DNA from: Pararge aegeria
Taxonomy: Eukaryota; Arthropoda; Insecta; Lepidoptera; Nymphalidae
Assembly: GCF_905163445.1 (NCBI RefSeq)
Contig: NC_053183.1
Span: 3,534,001-3,598,000 of the forward strand
DNA length: 64,000 nt
Reading direction: 5' to 3'
Shown here piece after piece: positions 1 to 10,072 of the stretch (position 1 is the stretch's first letter; the number at the start of each line of letters is the position of its first letter). The notes under the pieces were generated by a model. The model did no database searches. It saw only the letters and a program-made list of their open reading frames with translations, and was not told the DNA's origin. The position numbers and the translations under genes were made by a program.

Positions 1-211
1 TGTATACTTTATTTTATGGCGATACTATCACAATAAGTACCAACTGTCAGATGCAGCAGCAGTCAGATGTTTACATAATTATGATCATAGGTAGGTTACT
101 ATTTAACCAATATTTTAACAGATTCAAGAGTTCTCCATAACAAAGAAATAAAACACGAAACGCTATCAATAATTGCTTGATTTTCTTTCATAACAATGTC
201 TAAGTATAAAT

Positions 212-371
212 TAATATACTACGACAATACACACATCGCCACCTAGCCCCAAAGTAAGCGTAGCTTGTGTTATGGGTACTAAGGTGAATATATTATAATA
301 TACTGATAAACACCCAGACACTGAAAAACATTCATGTTCATCACACAGACATTTTCCACTTGTGGGAATCG
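212..371 (-). repeat. SINE-A fragment, tail to mid-body
   Basis: Reverse-oriented copy of the main tRNA-derived SINE family. The (TTTA) tail junction and the conserved tail block with CATCGCCACCTAGCCCC are visible, and the copy runs into the body (CACCCAGACACTGAAAAACA). It stops at the box-B side, so the tRNA-like head is missing. The stretch from 372 to 604 holds nothing else I recognise. Confidence 0.85.
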
Positions 372-604
372 TCTCTGGTCGAGTTGCTTTCAAGGGAGGT
401 CTGAAAGGTCTGAGTCAGGTCTATCAGAAAGACCGAAGACATTACAGCATGGAAGGCTATAATCAAAAATGTCAAAAAGATTTGCGCGCCCTTTCGAGGT
501 GACCGAGGCCGATCCCCCCGCCACGCACCTCTAAGTTTTCGGAGTTTTGTGCGTTTTTAATTGAAGCAATTAAAAACTTACATTACTCTGAACTCACTCG
601 CTGT

Positions 605-690
605 AATTGTGAAGTAAAATATCATGAGGAAACCTGCACGCCTGACAATTCTCCATAACGTTCTCAGAGGCATGATAACTCTAGTAATCT
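605..690 (+). repeat. SINE-B internal fragment
   Basis: Matches the middle of SINE-B copies elsewhere in this window (ATCATGAGGAAACCTGCACG, then TTCTCCATAACGTTCTCA). Both ends are eroded. From 691 to about 1220 I see only AT-rich sequence with no gene. Confidence 0.6.
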
Positions 691-1224
691 CCCATCCTCA
701 CTCTCGATTCGAAAGATCTCATATTATAGGTATCGAAGTCGAAAGCCAGAAGTGTACTTCAGATCTTTGCCGTAGACGAGGATGCAAGTACTTCGTAGGA
801 GTCCATAGGATATTAACGAAACAGTGCAGATACTTTCTATGTCTCGTAGTTTGATGGTAGAAATTTGTGGTCATTACGTTAGCTTTCGAGCAACAAAAAA
901 AGCATTAAAATCGGTATATTCGTTTGGGAGATATGATGCGATAGACAGAAATATAGATACATACGTTAACCTGATAGCACCTTTTGTTTTGCTTCCGAAC
1001 CTGAGGATGTAACTTAACTTTATGGCCTCCATAAAGATGAAGTTGCGAGAAGAATTTTCTCGCCTATTTATGTAGATTAAATTGGTTTATCCAATAAAGT
1101 TCCTCACTATTTCTTCATTGCACGCCTCACTTTAATAATTCCTGCAGCGTTCGTGAAGGAAATTTTCTCGTCCACAGAATATCTTAAATTCTTGAGTGTT
1201 ATATTACGATGCTAATGATGGTCT

Positions 1225-2020
1225 AGGCTACACTCTGGTTTCCAAGTCAAAGATGTTTAATTTAAAACTATGTTTTTTTTTTTCAAATTCTAATTTAAAA
1301 AGTCTATCACCTTTCTAGATTTTTTTAAATGCACTCTCAAAACGTTGTTTGTACGTTTGTTTACTCTACCACCTAATACGGTATACCTAATATTCATGAA
1401 AGTAATATCAGTATGCTATTCTAGTTCCACGCGACCTCTGTAAGTCTAGGCTATACTCTGGTTTTTTCATAGAGCTTTTGTCAAGGATATTTAGTTTAAC
1501 ATTATATATATACTTTTTTTTATTCCAACATCAAAGAGGTTTTTTTAAGCATGCTACTCTTTGAAACGTCAAGTCTGTCTGTTTGTGGTGACTCTACCCC
1601 ATAATACGGAATATCTAAAAAGTAAAATTGGGAAGATAATTTTGTTCCTCGGGACCTCTGTAAGCTATGCTCACAGAATCTGTGTTCTTACGCTAGGCTC
1701 TGTCATTCTTATATGGCTTTTGTCGAATCAAGGATAACTAGTTTAACATTATAATTATTTATTTCAAAATTTTAATTTAGAATTAATTTATTTCACATAG
1801 ACTTTCTCTATAAGCTATTTTGACACGTCAGGTATTTCTGTTTGTAGTGACTCTACCACCAATTCAGAAGGCAGATTCTACTGAGAAACCAGCAGTTGCT
1901 CTTTTCCAGCAGCATCAACAAATTACAAATTAAGATTCATTTTTCACTCCAGACAGATCACAGGCATCCAGGCAAACTTGTCGTTAAAAAATTCATCACT
2001 TGTATAGTAACCTTCCTTTT
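1225..2020 (-). mobile_element. LINE 3' region with three diverged ~220-bp tandem units
   Basis: Three diverged units begin with CTAGGCT near 1225, 1445 and 1700. They share a block ending in a GTGACTCTACCACC-like motif. The third unit runs into AGGCAGATTCTACTGAGAA and then a piece corresponding to the 3' coding end of the LINE at 22828-23222. The element is therefore a 5'-truncated non-LTR retrotransposon remnant in reverse, with tandem repeats in its 3' untranslated region. Divergence between units is high, so it is old. Confidence 0.6.
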
Positions 2021-2280
2021 GTTTTTTCTTCTTGTTTATATCAAATTTTCGTTGGTTCGAGAAACACTCTTTGTGTTGGCTTTATTACATTAAGTGATTT
2101 TAAGCCAAGTACTTACTTTGCTATTATGTTTGCACTCATCCGTCTTTTGTTCTCCGAAAAATATAAATGTATACATAACACATTGTAAAACTTTCGAGTT
2201 GTGATTTCCGAAATTAAAGTTATTTTGGACGTAATCTATACTAAATATACCTGTATATATGTATTTTCTAAGTATTTATG

Positions 2281-2403
2281 TATATAATTCATAAAAATAT
2301 TCATCAGCCATCTCAGTACCCATAACACAAGCTACGCTACTTTGGGGCTAGATGGCGATGTGTGTATTGTCGTAGTATATTTATTTATTTATTTATTATT
2401 TAT
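2281..2403 (+). repeat. SINE-A 3' half
   Basis: Head-less SINE-A copy. It starts at the ATTCATAAAAATATTCATCA block and runs through the conserved GGGGCTAGATGGCGATGTGT tail to a (TTTA)n stretch. The next 390 bases carry nothing recognisable. Confidence 0.85.
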
Positions 2404-2794
2404 ACCTGAGATATAATTACTATACTATGTATACTACACAATACGTAGTAGGGTTTGTTATTTGGTGACATCCATTATTTACATTTCGTAAATTTTTAAA
2501 CCTTATTTAAAACTAAGCGAAGGTAGCAGCTAAAATAAACAACCGCATTATTTCATTTTAAAATCCGTCTATTTTAACCAAGTTATATTTTATCAAAGAG
2601 CTTAAAGAAGCTTTATAAAGGTCCGTTATTCACGTACATACGGAAGCTTATAAAGAAGATAATCGGATTTACGCTTCGTTAAATGTTTCCTTTTCGTGCT
2701 TCCTTATACTAAGGGAAACCGTCGAAAGCTTAGTTTATCACTACATCCGACCATCTGTTACGGATATTTTTTGAACTACAGTACATACACGTGC

Positions 2795-2911
2795 AATCCT
2801 TTTTAAACGCTTTTTATTGGGGTCACCTGTATGTTTGTACCCGACTCCTTTGGACTTGATTTTGGCCCTCTTTGAACGGTCTGATATCGTTCAAACTTTG
2901 TAGATATATCG
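2795..2911 (+). repeat. Solitary 117-bp module A of the 217-bp array
   Basis: Nearly identical to the 117-bp first part of each monomer in the tandem array at 6243-7429. The match starts at AATCCTTTTTAAACGC and stops at GATATATCG, and the length is the same in both places. The remaining 100 bp of the array monomer is absent here. This shows that module A is an independent dispersed unit. Confidence 0.85.
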
Positions 2912-2991
2912 AGGACTAATGATAATACACTAACTTGATAAGATTCTTCCATTTCTCAATTTGCAAAATAAGATTTTTGTTAATTTATAAA

Positions 2992-3130
2992 GTCAAAGTC
3001 AAAGTCAAATATTTCTTTATTCAAATAGGCACATAGATGGCACTTTTGATGCGTTATTATATACAAAATGTGTACATAGCAGTGAGTAGTGATGGCGATA
3101 ACTACAAACTTAAAACTAAAGCTACGAGGG
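2992..3130 (-). mobile_element. LINE 3' end, reverse
   Basis: Begins with the (AGTCAA) direct repeats and ATAGGCACATAGATGGCAC, also found at 61523. It continues to AAACTAAAGCTACGAGG. This is the 3' untranslated end of a non-LTR retrotransposon read backwards, heavily 5'-truncated. From 3131 to 3737 I see AT-rich DNA without a gene. Confidence 0.6.
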
Positions 3131-3737
3131 TATATACTTTTTCATCTTGTAATTTTGGGCAGGAATGATGTTAATTTTAATTTCCAACCATTATCTTTAG
3201 CATATCTCTCTAATATTAAAAAAAAATGATGGTGAGTCCGCTAACGATTACAATTTATAATTATTTAACTGTTTATTTGTACACCGCAACCAACAAACAA
3301 ATAATAATGAAACAAAAAATAATAGTTTAAAATAAAGGCGCATCGCGGGGACTGCTGTAGCCAAAGAAAATGTATCATCGTCAACCTCGACCACTCTGCC
3401 AAGAGTGAACGACTAAGGAGGGAGGGGAGGTTTTTGGTTCTTAATCCGCATTATTTATGCATGTTTTTTTTTTCCGCTTCAAATTAAATTATTTTATTCC
3501 ATTCAAATTTTAGTATGTATTCTTAATCAAGTGAAGCGGTACTTCACGCCTCACCAAATGATTACTCTATAATCTATATCAGGCTCAGGTTCGGTCGTGT
3601 ATGGAGTACTGCACTATTATAATATTTGGAGAAAATCGTTCGTTATGAAAAGCTTTATAAGGTATTCAGTACGCAAAAAACGTATTAGATTACACAAAAG
3701 CTATCTTCATATGTATATTATCATTCAAAAAACCGGA

Positions 3738-3955
3738 CACAAACGATACTAAAAATCTTTAAAAAGCTTTATAAGGACCCATATGTATTTTACAATTTTC
3801 TTCGTATTACAGATACTGAATACTTCATCCTTGTTGCCCAAACAAATATCTATGCACCTGATCCGTTGGCAAAAAACACTAAACGACCTTGTTGGGCCGA
3901 ACAAACTTTCGTGCCACGATGTAAAAACTATACAGTAGTCTTAATATTTGCTCGC
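3738..3955. repeat. Diverged direct repeat, copy 1 (partner 4275-4480)
   Basis: Shares an ordered set of motifs with 4275-4480: CACAAACGAT, the TTTATAAGGA/TTTAAAAGGA region, ACGACCTTG, GGGCCGAA and TGCCAC. Spacing is similar in both copies. The repeats lie about 530 bp apart in the same direction and are clearly old. No coding potential is visible. Confidence 0.6.
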
Positions 3956-4274
3956 TCGCAATCGAGGAGTCGTACTCGTACATCAAACTCTGTATCGTCA
4001 AAGTAAAATGTGCTAGGTAATGTTTTAGAGGTTTTTATATGCAATTATATGCAATTTGATCTGAAAATAAGGTGAATATATTTTCTCGTGGAAAACTGTC
4101 GGGTGTATTGCTACATTCACTTTTCGTGCTAAATATTCCATGTTAAAGCATACCTTGCTGAAGTATTCTTATTTTGCCGTAAACTGTGAAATATTAAGTG
4201 CATAAAAACATGAATATTAGACTAAATAAATCGCTAAACAACAGCTACCGTACTTCAGAAAAAGTATTGGTTAC

Positions 4275-4480
4275 ACAAACGATCTAAAATCTGTAAAAGG
4301 CTTTAAAAGGATTTGTATTTTACAATGTTCTTATATACTCGTTACGGATTCTGAATCAACCTACTTGTTGCTCCAAAAAGAAATCAACGTGCACCTGATT
4401 CGTTGCCAAACAACACTGAACGACCTTGTCGGGCCGAATAAACTTTTCTGCCACAGTGTAGCAAGTATATACAGTTCGTA
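4275..4480. repeat. Diverged direct repeat, copy 2 (partner 3738-3955)
   Basis: Second member of the direct repeat pair. Matching blocks include GCACCTGATTCGTTGCCAAA against GCACCTGATCCGTTGGCAAA in copy 1. It is either a local duplication or two members of one unclassified element. Confidence 0.6.
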
Positions 4481-4587
4481 AGTAAATAAAAATTCTTGCA
4501 CAAAGAGGGGCCGGTAAAAGCAAAATTGTAAAAGCAACCCATAATGGGTTGCTCTTACATCGTTGCTTTTCGTTTTCTAGACATAAA

Positions 4588-4712
4588 ATACCTCAGGTTG
4601 ATGGACACTGGGCGGTACTTTGTACATCACGATATTTGCACGCCCCGCGAAGTGTTGCTCTGTTAATAGGCGATGGCTTCCCACTTACCATTAGTTGGTT
4701 CTTGGTCCGTCA
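4588..4712 (+). repeat. Repeat D fragment
   Basis: Carries the CGCGAAGTGTTGCTCTGTTA and GGTCCGTCAG blocks shared with copies at 7698, 17835, 37884 and 61463. This is a truncated copy of an interspersed repeat of unknown class. Confidence 0.65.
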
Positions 4713-4777
4713 GAAAATCCCTGTAATGATATTATAATACAGAAGCTTATTGGATTTAATAAATTGTTAAAGAACAG

Positions 4778-4916
4778 CAGTGGCTTGCTTTGGTTTCTTA
4801 CCAGGGTATGCAGCAGGAAAATTGCATAAAATGCCAAAAATTCTCCTCCTATGCGAGTTATATATCAATTTTAGAGTAAGCAGTGCTTTTGTGCATGTAT
4901 GAATTGCACGCAACTG
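4778..4916. mobile_element. hAT-like MITE, 139 bp
   Basis: Starts with CAGTGGC and ends with GCACGCAACTG, imperfect terminal inverted repeats of the family seen at 5788, 13242 and 15420. It is flanked by 8-bp sequences AAGAACAG (4770-4777) and AACAACAG (4917-4924), which differ at one base. The interior shares the ATACCCTGG and AAAAGCACTGC blocks. CAG...CTG ends with an 8-bp target duplication are the hallmark of hAT elements. There is no transposase. Confidence 0.8.
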
Positions 4917-5327
4917 AACAACAGCTACTAATAAAAACTTCAGTATCACAACGGATTTTAGGAAATTAAAAAAAGCTATAAATGATATTATTGTGTCGGC
5001 ATTTTCATTGTCCAGCATTCTCTGATAGCCTACTGTATGGTTCCTAAGCTGTGATAGTATTATCCGCAAGCGCTTTAGTCTTCATACATTATTCAACCGG
5101 CGAAAGTAACTCACGCAATGTTAAATTTGGAACCCTTTGCCTATAGTAATAAGGTATATTTTATTTTATTCCGTTTTGTTGGCTTGTAAACCGAGCACTC
5201 GTGGTACTGTAAGGGGTTAGAATGTGACGTATAAACATTTTTTGTGTATGTACCTATTGTAAAATGTGTTTTGTTTGACAATGTGCCAAAAACGGTTTTA
5301 TTAAGTGAGAAAGAGTTTAAAAAGTTG

Positions 5328-5424
5328 ATAAAATCCACAGCGTAAGCTGTATATAGCCGCAATGCTTTGCATTGCGGCTATATACAGCTTACGCTGTGGA
5401 TTTTATGCTTTGCATTGCGGCTAT
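5328..5424. repeat. Perfect 38-bp palindrome with adjoining partial third copy
   Basis: The left arm 5328-5365 is the exact reverse complement of 5369-5406, with a 3-nt TTT loop. A further partial direct copy of the loop and arm start (TGCTTTGCATTGCGGCTAT) follows at about 5406-5424. No gene or known element surrounds it. The arms are not shared with the other palindromes in this window. Confidence 0.9.
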
Positions 5425-5787
5425 TGCACGACATGCTATCTTTTTTTTTTTTTTTTGTAACATTTGGTAGTTCTTTTCAATCAATGGTCATTCTATAATC
5501 AATTTTTTTGAACTCATCCAAACAAATAAACAAACACACATTACCATTTATTATTAGTGAGTATAATGATGCGGAAAAAGAGTAACCATTGAGTTTCTTG
5601 TCGGTGGTGGTGTCACTACAAACATACAGACAGACGTTTCAGCAATGCTTATATTCCATACATAACTAATAAAAGTCTTTATTAGTGATCAATGTATATT
5701 TGGTCTTCTTGGAATGAATTAACACAGATTATTTTTATTTTGAAGTTGTAGCTAGAATCATTTAAAAGAAATTGTCATCATCATATC

Positions 5788-5930
5788 CAGTGGCGTGCAC
5801 TCCATACATTCACAAAAGCACTGCATACCCTGAAATTTTTATATGACTCATAAATGCGAAGGATTTTTCCATTTTATGGTACCTTCCTTCTTTATGCATA
5901 CCCTGGTCAAAAACCCAGTGCACGTCACTG
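5788..5930. mobile_element. hAT-like MITE, 143 bp, with perfect 8-bp target duplication
   Basis: Terminal inverted repeats CAGTGGCGTGCACT and AGTGCACGTCACTG bound a 143-bp element. ATCATATC is present directly on both sides (5780-5787 and 5931-5938). The right flank continues as the 3' end of a SINE-B copy (ACCATTACCGGCCCCCTACA), so the MITE landed in an existing SINE. No coding capacity, so it was presumably mobilised by a hAT transposase elsewhere. Confidence 0.9.
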
Positions 5931-5972
5931 ATCATATCAACCATTACCGGCCCCCTACAGGGCAAGCATAAA
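5931..5972 (-). repeat. SINE-B 3' tail fragment, target of the adjacent MITE
   Basis: The 3' terminal portion of SINE-B in reverse (CATATCAACCATTACCGG). The few tail bases to its left were displaced by the hAT-like MITE. From 5973 to 6242 nothing is recognised. Confidence 0.6.
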
Positions 5973-6242
5973 TGAAGGGTACTCCTATTTTTTATCAATG
6001 AACAGTAGACATTGCACCAAGATAAAATGGGATAAAATCACTGTTCTAAAATGAAATAAAATAGTTAGTGTAAAAAAAAAACTTACCTATTTCATTTGAA
6101 CGAAATTAACCAACCAATAACAACACTAAGCGTTTCCTTAACGATACCATTACGAAATTTCTCCACGATGATTGATGTTCAGATACGTCATATTAATACA
6201 ATAGATCCCGACCAACAAACAGCTGTTAATCAATATTAAGGA

Positions 6243-7429
6243 ATAAATCCACGTAGATTCATTGCAACCTTGCCTTCCCTGACCTTTTCATAATAACCGG
6301 GTCCTCAAACTATAACCATTAAGTTGCCAAAGTTTACGCATAATCCTTTTTAAACGCTTTTTATTGGGGTCACCTGTATGTTTGTACCCGACTCCTTTGG
6401 ACTTGATTTTGGCCCTCTTTGAACGGTCTGATATCATTCAAACTTTGTAGATATATCGCATAACCCGACGTAGATTAATCGCAACCTTGCCTTCCCTGAC
6501 CTTTTCATAATAACCGGGTCCTCAAACTATAACCATTAAGTTGCCAAAGTTTACGCATAATCCTTTTTAAACGCTTTTTATTGGGGTCACCTGTATGTTT
6601 GTACCCGACTCCTTTGGACTTGATTTTGGCCCTCTTTGAACGGTCTGATATCATTCAAACTTTGTAGATATATCGCATAAACCGACGTAGATTAATCGCA
6701 ACCTTGCCTTCCCTGACCTTTTCATAATAACCGGGTCCTCAAACTATAACCATTAAGTTGCCAAAGTTTACGCATAATCCTTTTTAAACGCTTTTTATTG
6801 GGGTCACCTGTATGTTTGTACCCGACTCCTTTGGACTTGATTTTGGCCCTCTTTGAACGGTCTGATATCATTCAAACTTTGTAGATATATCGCATAAACC
6901 GACGTAGATTAATCGCAACCTTGCCTTCCCTGACCTTTTCATAATAACCGGGTCCTCAAACTATAACCATTAAGTTGCCAAAGTTTACGCATAATCCTTT
7001 TTAAACGCTTTTTATTGGGGTCACCTGTATGTTTGTACACGACTCCTTTGGACTTGATTTTGGCCCTCTTTGAACGGTCTGATATCATTTAAACTTGGTA
7101 GATATATCGCATAAATCCACGTAGATTAATCGCAACCTTGCCTTCCCTGACCTTTTCATAATAACCGGGTCCTCAAACTATAACCATTAAGTTGCCAAAG
7201 TTTACGCATAATCCTTTTTAAACGCTTTTTATTGGGGTCACCTGTATGTTTGTACCCGACTCCTTTGGACTTGATTTTGGCCCTCTTTGAACGGTCTGAT
7301 ATCATTCAAACTTTGTAGATATATCGCATAAACCGACGTAGATTAATCGCAACCTTGCCTTCCCTGACCTTTTCATAATAACCGGGTCCTCAAACTATAA
7401 CCATTAAGTTGCCCAAGTTTACGCATAAT
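6243..7429 (+). repeat. Tandem array, exact 217-bp period, about 5.4 units
   Basis: The anchor ACGCATAATCC recurs at 6336, 6553, 6770, 6987 and 7204, and its start (ACGCATAA) again at 7421, exactly 217 bp apart each time. Each unit consists of module A (117 bp, also found alone at 2795-2911) and module B (100 bp, with CCTTGCCTTCCCTGACCTTT). The array begins and ends with B (B-A-B-A-B-A-B-A-B-A-B). Units differ by only a few substitutions, so the expansion is recent or has been homogenised. No open reading frame runs through it. Confidence 0.95.
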
Positions 7430-7697
7430 TTAACGTTGTATCTACACAGAGCTCCTTAACAAAGGATGCTTGTCCGATGTCGCTTGCAGTAAGGGCGCGT
7501 TTGCATGCCTACATTATCTTCAGTATTTGCTAACGATATTTTATTTAACAATTTTCTTCCGAATTCAGTATCTGATGTGTGATCTATGAATCAAAAATTG
7601 TAAATTACTAAAAAAACCATGAATTTATGCAAGATTTAAAAAAAAAAACTTTTTTATCCCCAACTGTCTTGCTTAATCTCTGCCGTCGAGTAGCATA

Positions 7698-7815
7698 GCT
7701 GTGTTCCGGTCTGAAGGGCGTGGTTACCGGTGTAATAATCCGGCCTCTGGTTTGATGGGCACAGAGTAACATTTTTTAGGTCGTGTTCCTTGCATGCTCC
7801 GCGAAGTGTTGCCTT
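7698..7815 (+). repeat. Repeat D, 5' part
   Basis: Begins at GCTGTGTTCCGGTCTGAAGG and ends at CGCGAAGTGTTGCC, where a SINE-A tail piece starts. A second repeat D segment lies on the other side of the SINE pair (8250-8326), so the SINEs may have landed in or beside a repeat D copy. Confidence 0.7.
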
Positions 7816-7819
7816 TGTA

Positions 7820-7936
7820 GTAAGTATGTGTATCATATTCATAAAAATATTCATCAGCTATCTTAGTACCCATAACACAATCTACGCTTACTTTGGGGCT
7901 AGATGGCGATGTGTGCATTGTCGTAGTATATATATT
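7820..7936 (+). repeat. SINE-A 3' half, forward, tail-to-tail with the next copy
   Basis: Head-less forward SINE-A piece. Its tail (TGTCGTAGTATATATA) faces the tail of the reverse copy at 7950-8215 across a short A/T-rich junction. The two conserved tails are about 105-bp reverse complements of each other and could fold into a hairpin. Confidence 0.85.
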
Positions 7937-7949
7937 TTTTTTTTAAATA

Positions 7950-8215
7950 AAGAAATAAATAAATATACTACGACAATACACACATCGCCATCTAGCCCCA
8001 AAGTAAGCGTAGCTTGTATTATGGGTACTGAGATAGCTGATGAATATTTTTTTATGAATATAGTACACTTAAATACTTATAATATACAGATAAACACCCA
8101 GACACTGAAACATATTCATGTTCATCACACAAACATTTTCCAGTTGTGGGAATCGAACCCACGACCTTTGGACTCAGAAAGCAGGGTCGCTGCCCACTGC
8201 GCCACTCGGCCGTCG
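7950..8215 (-). repeat. SINE-A, near full length, reverse
   Basis: Runs from the (AAAT) tail at 7950 through the conserved block to the tRNA-like head. The box-B-like GGGAATCGAACCCACGACC (reverse of GGTTCGATTCCC) is at about 8147-8166, and the head terminus CGGCCGTCG ends at 8215. The tRNA resemblance covers box A and box B only; no cloverleaf with CCA-stem pairing can be drawn. Confidence 0.9.
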
Positions 8216-8249
8216 TTTTATATTTACCATCAGTGTTGCTCTCGTTAGA

Positions 8250-8326
8250 TGGGATGGTTTGCTATATTTTATCATCAGGTGGGCAGTCAGCTTGGCCCGT
8301 CAATTATTACTACACAAAAACTCTAC
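8250..8326 (+). repeat. Repeat D, 3' part
   Basis: Carries the repeat D terminus (ATCAGGTGGGCAGTCAGCTT then CCGTCAATTATTACTA). It is separated from the 5' part at 7698-7815 by the SINE-A pair. Confidence 0.65.
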
Positions 8327-8446
8327 AACTATCTTTTTTTTATTCCGCTATAACTCAGCCCTTGACTGCTATCTCACTAGAATCTCTCTGCATATTGTAA
8401 GTGATGCTGCAGTCTAAGCGACCATCTTAGCGGTCATGGTAGCCGG

Positions 8447-8584
8447 CAGTAACGTGTACAGGGTTTTTGACCAGGGTATGCATAAAGAAGGAAGGCGCCA
8501 TAAAATCGAAAAATCATTCGCATTTATGAGTTATAAAAAAAAATTGGGTAGGCAGAGCTTTTATGCATGTAGTGCACTCAACTG
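8447..8584. mobile_element. hAT-like MITE, degenerate
   Basis: Interior blocks GACCAGGGTATGCATAAAGA and AGAGCTTTTATGCATGTAGT match the MITEs at 5788 and 13242. The ends have decayed to CAGTAACGTGTAC and GTGCACTCAACTG, and no convincing target duplication remains. It is an older copy of the same family. Confidence 0.65.
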
Positions 8585-8754
8585 CCGACAGGTATATTAC
8601 TTTCCACAAAACATCGTGTTATTGTCATGGTCTTGTTATTTTTTATTACAATGTAAGAATACATTCATGTATACGTCGTGTAACCGAATTACAAGCAACT
8701 GCTAAAGGGTGCATTAGTATATTTCATACGCAGTCACCCACCCCATGCAAATAT

Positions 8755-9060
8755 TACATAAAAATAAGCATATTTATTTTTCCATGCAAACTAATTCAAA
8801 ACGTTTTAAGTGTTTACTTATGACAACCCTATTGAAGATATAAGACCGACACGCGCATAGAAACTACGCTACGTGATGCGTAATAAATGACAGGAGTCAT
8901 CATTCCGGAGATTTTAATTTTGCATGGGCTGTATCTGATTTTTTTCAGTGAAAACTATGGCAGTGGTTTTACTCAAAAACTATTAGGGTTTCTGTTTCAC
9001 AAATAAGTCTCGAAGACAGTTTATAATGTGCCTCTAAAGCCGGCAAAGTAATATTTCGTT
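8755..9060 (-). repeat. Repeat I, copy 1 of 4
   Basis: Contains, in reverse, the ordered blocks shared with 20470-20775 and 58082-58395: CATATTTATTTTTCCATGCA, ACAACCCTATTGAAGATA, GACCGACACGCGCATAG and CTATGGCAGTGG. The ends are not resolved. It is probably a non-autonomous DNA transposon, but no inverted repeat was established. Confidence 0.7.
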
Positions 9061-9161
9061 TACTGACACGTTGTATAGTTCTCTATAAATAATGTCGTTC
9101 CATCTAGTTCCCTGCAACAAGATGTAACAATAAACGTACCGGAACGCTTAATAGCATGGCG

Positions 9162-9314
9162 GCATGTCTTTGTCAGTAGGGCGGTAACTAGCCACGGCCA
9201 AAGCCTCCCACAAGACCAGAAAAGTTAGAAATTATGAAATTGTCATGCGGAGAATCGAACCCGAAAACTCCTGCTTAAAACCCCAGCGCTTACCGCACTG
9301 CAATCAGGTCGTCA
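9162..9314 (-). repeat. SINE-C head half, reverse
   Basis: The GGTAACTAGCCACGGCCAAA block and a box-B-like AGAATCGAACCCGA mark a reverse SINE-C copy truncated in its 3' half. From 9315 to 10015 I see no gene or known repeat. Confidence 0.75.
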
Positions 9315-10015
9315 AAGAATATTTATGTTTAAGTATATTATTTCCTTCCAACATTCTTGTGTTGTGCTTACATACGTAAATACTTTTTATTAATCTGTAA
9401 AGACTAACAATTGAAATGAGGGCACTAGACGTAATGGCGTCGTGTCGGTGCAGCGTCAACCAATTACACAAACGCGGTGCTGGAAACGTGCCAGACTTGT
9501 TTACTTATATACCCGTACAGTGACGAGCGCTTTCCAAAATGATATATGGCCCTAAAGAGGTCGTAGGGATAGAAAATGCAAAAGATGAATTACGGGTGTC
9601 AGCTTTTAGGTAACTCAATTGTCGTCACCTTGCGCTATTAGCCACAACCTGTTAATGTCCAAATATTCAATATTTGGAGTTTGAAAATCGTCGTTGTCAT
9701 GCCGGCGTTACTAGGAATCATGGAATTTGGCAACGTAACGCTTGCTTCTGTCTTATCCTATGGAATTATAGCATCAACCCACAACGCTGCTCCAATGTCG
9801 ATTGGCAGGCTTTAAGTATTGACATCTTAGTGCTAAAAACCGCAACCGGCATTACGTATCTCACTGGATTGCGCCAGGCGTAAATCTCGCGATCATTGCT
9901 GTCAGACGTCGCTTTTGTTTTTTTATTTTGAAGTTATTCTTCTTTTGGCGCGTTATGGGAAAATGATGAGAGTAAATTTTTACGATGCGCACCCTGAAGC
10001 TTTAGCCAACATTGT

Positions 10016-10072
10016 GTGTACACTGACAAACTTTTTTTTAAAAACTATCAAAAAAAGTTTGTCAGTGTACAC
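10016..10072. repeat. Perfect 23-bp palindrome, 11-nt loop
   Basis: Bases 10016-10038 (GTGTACACTGACAAAC followed by T7) are exactly complementary in reverse to 10050-10072. Nothing around it is recognised. From 10073 to 10658 I see no gene. Confidence 0.9.

Noticed and set aside
4767..5069. 100-codon minus-strand frame
   Set aside because: Covers the hAT-like MITE at 4778-4916.
6243..7429. CRISPR-like array
   Set aside because: The whole 217-bp unit repeats with no variable spacers, and this is animal-type DNA.
7790..8248. 152-codon frame at 7790-8248
   Set aside because: It reads through two SINE-A copies in opposite orientation.
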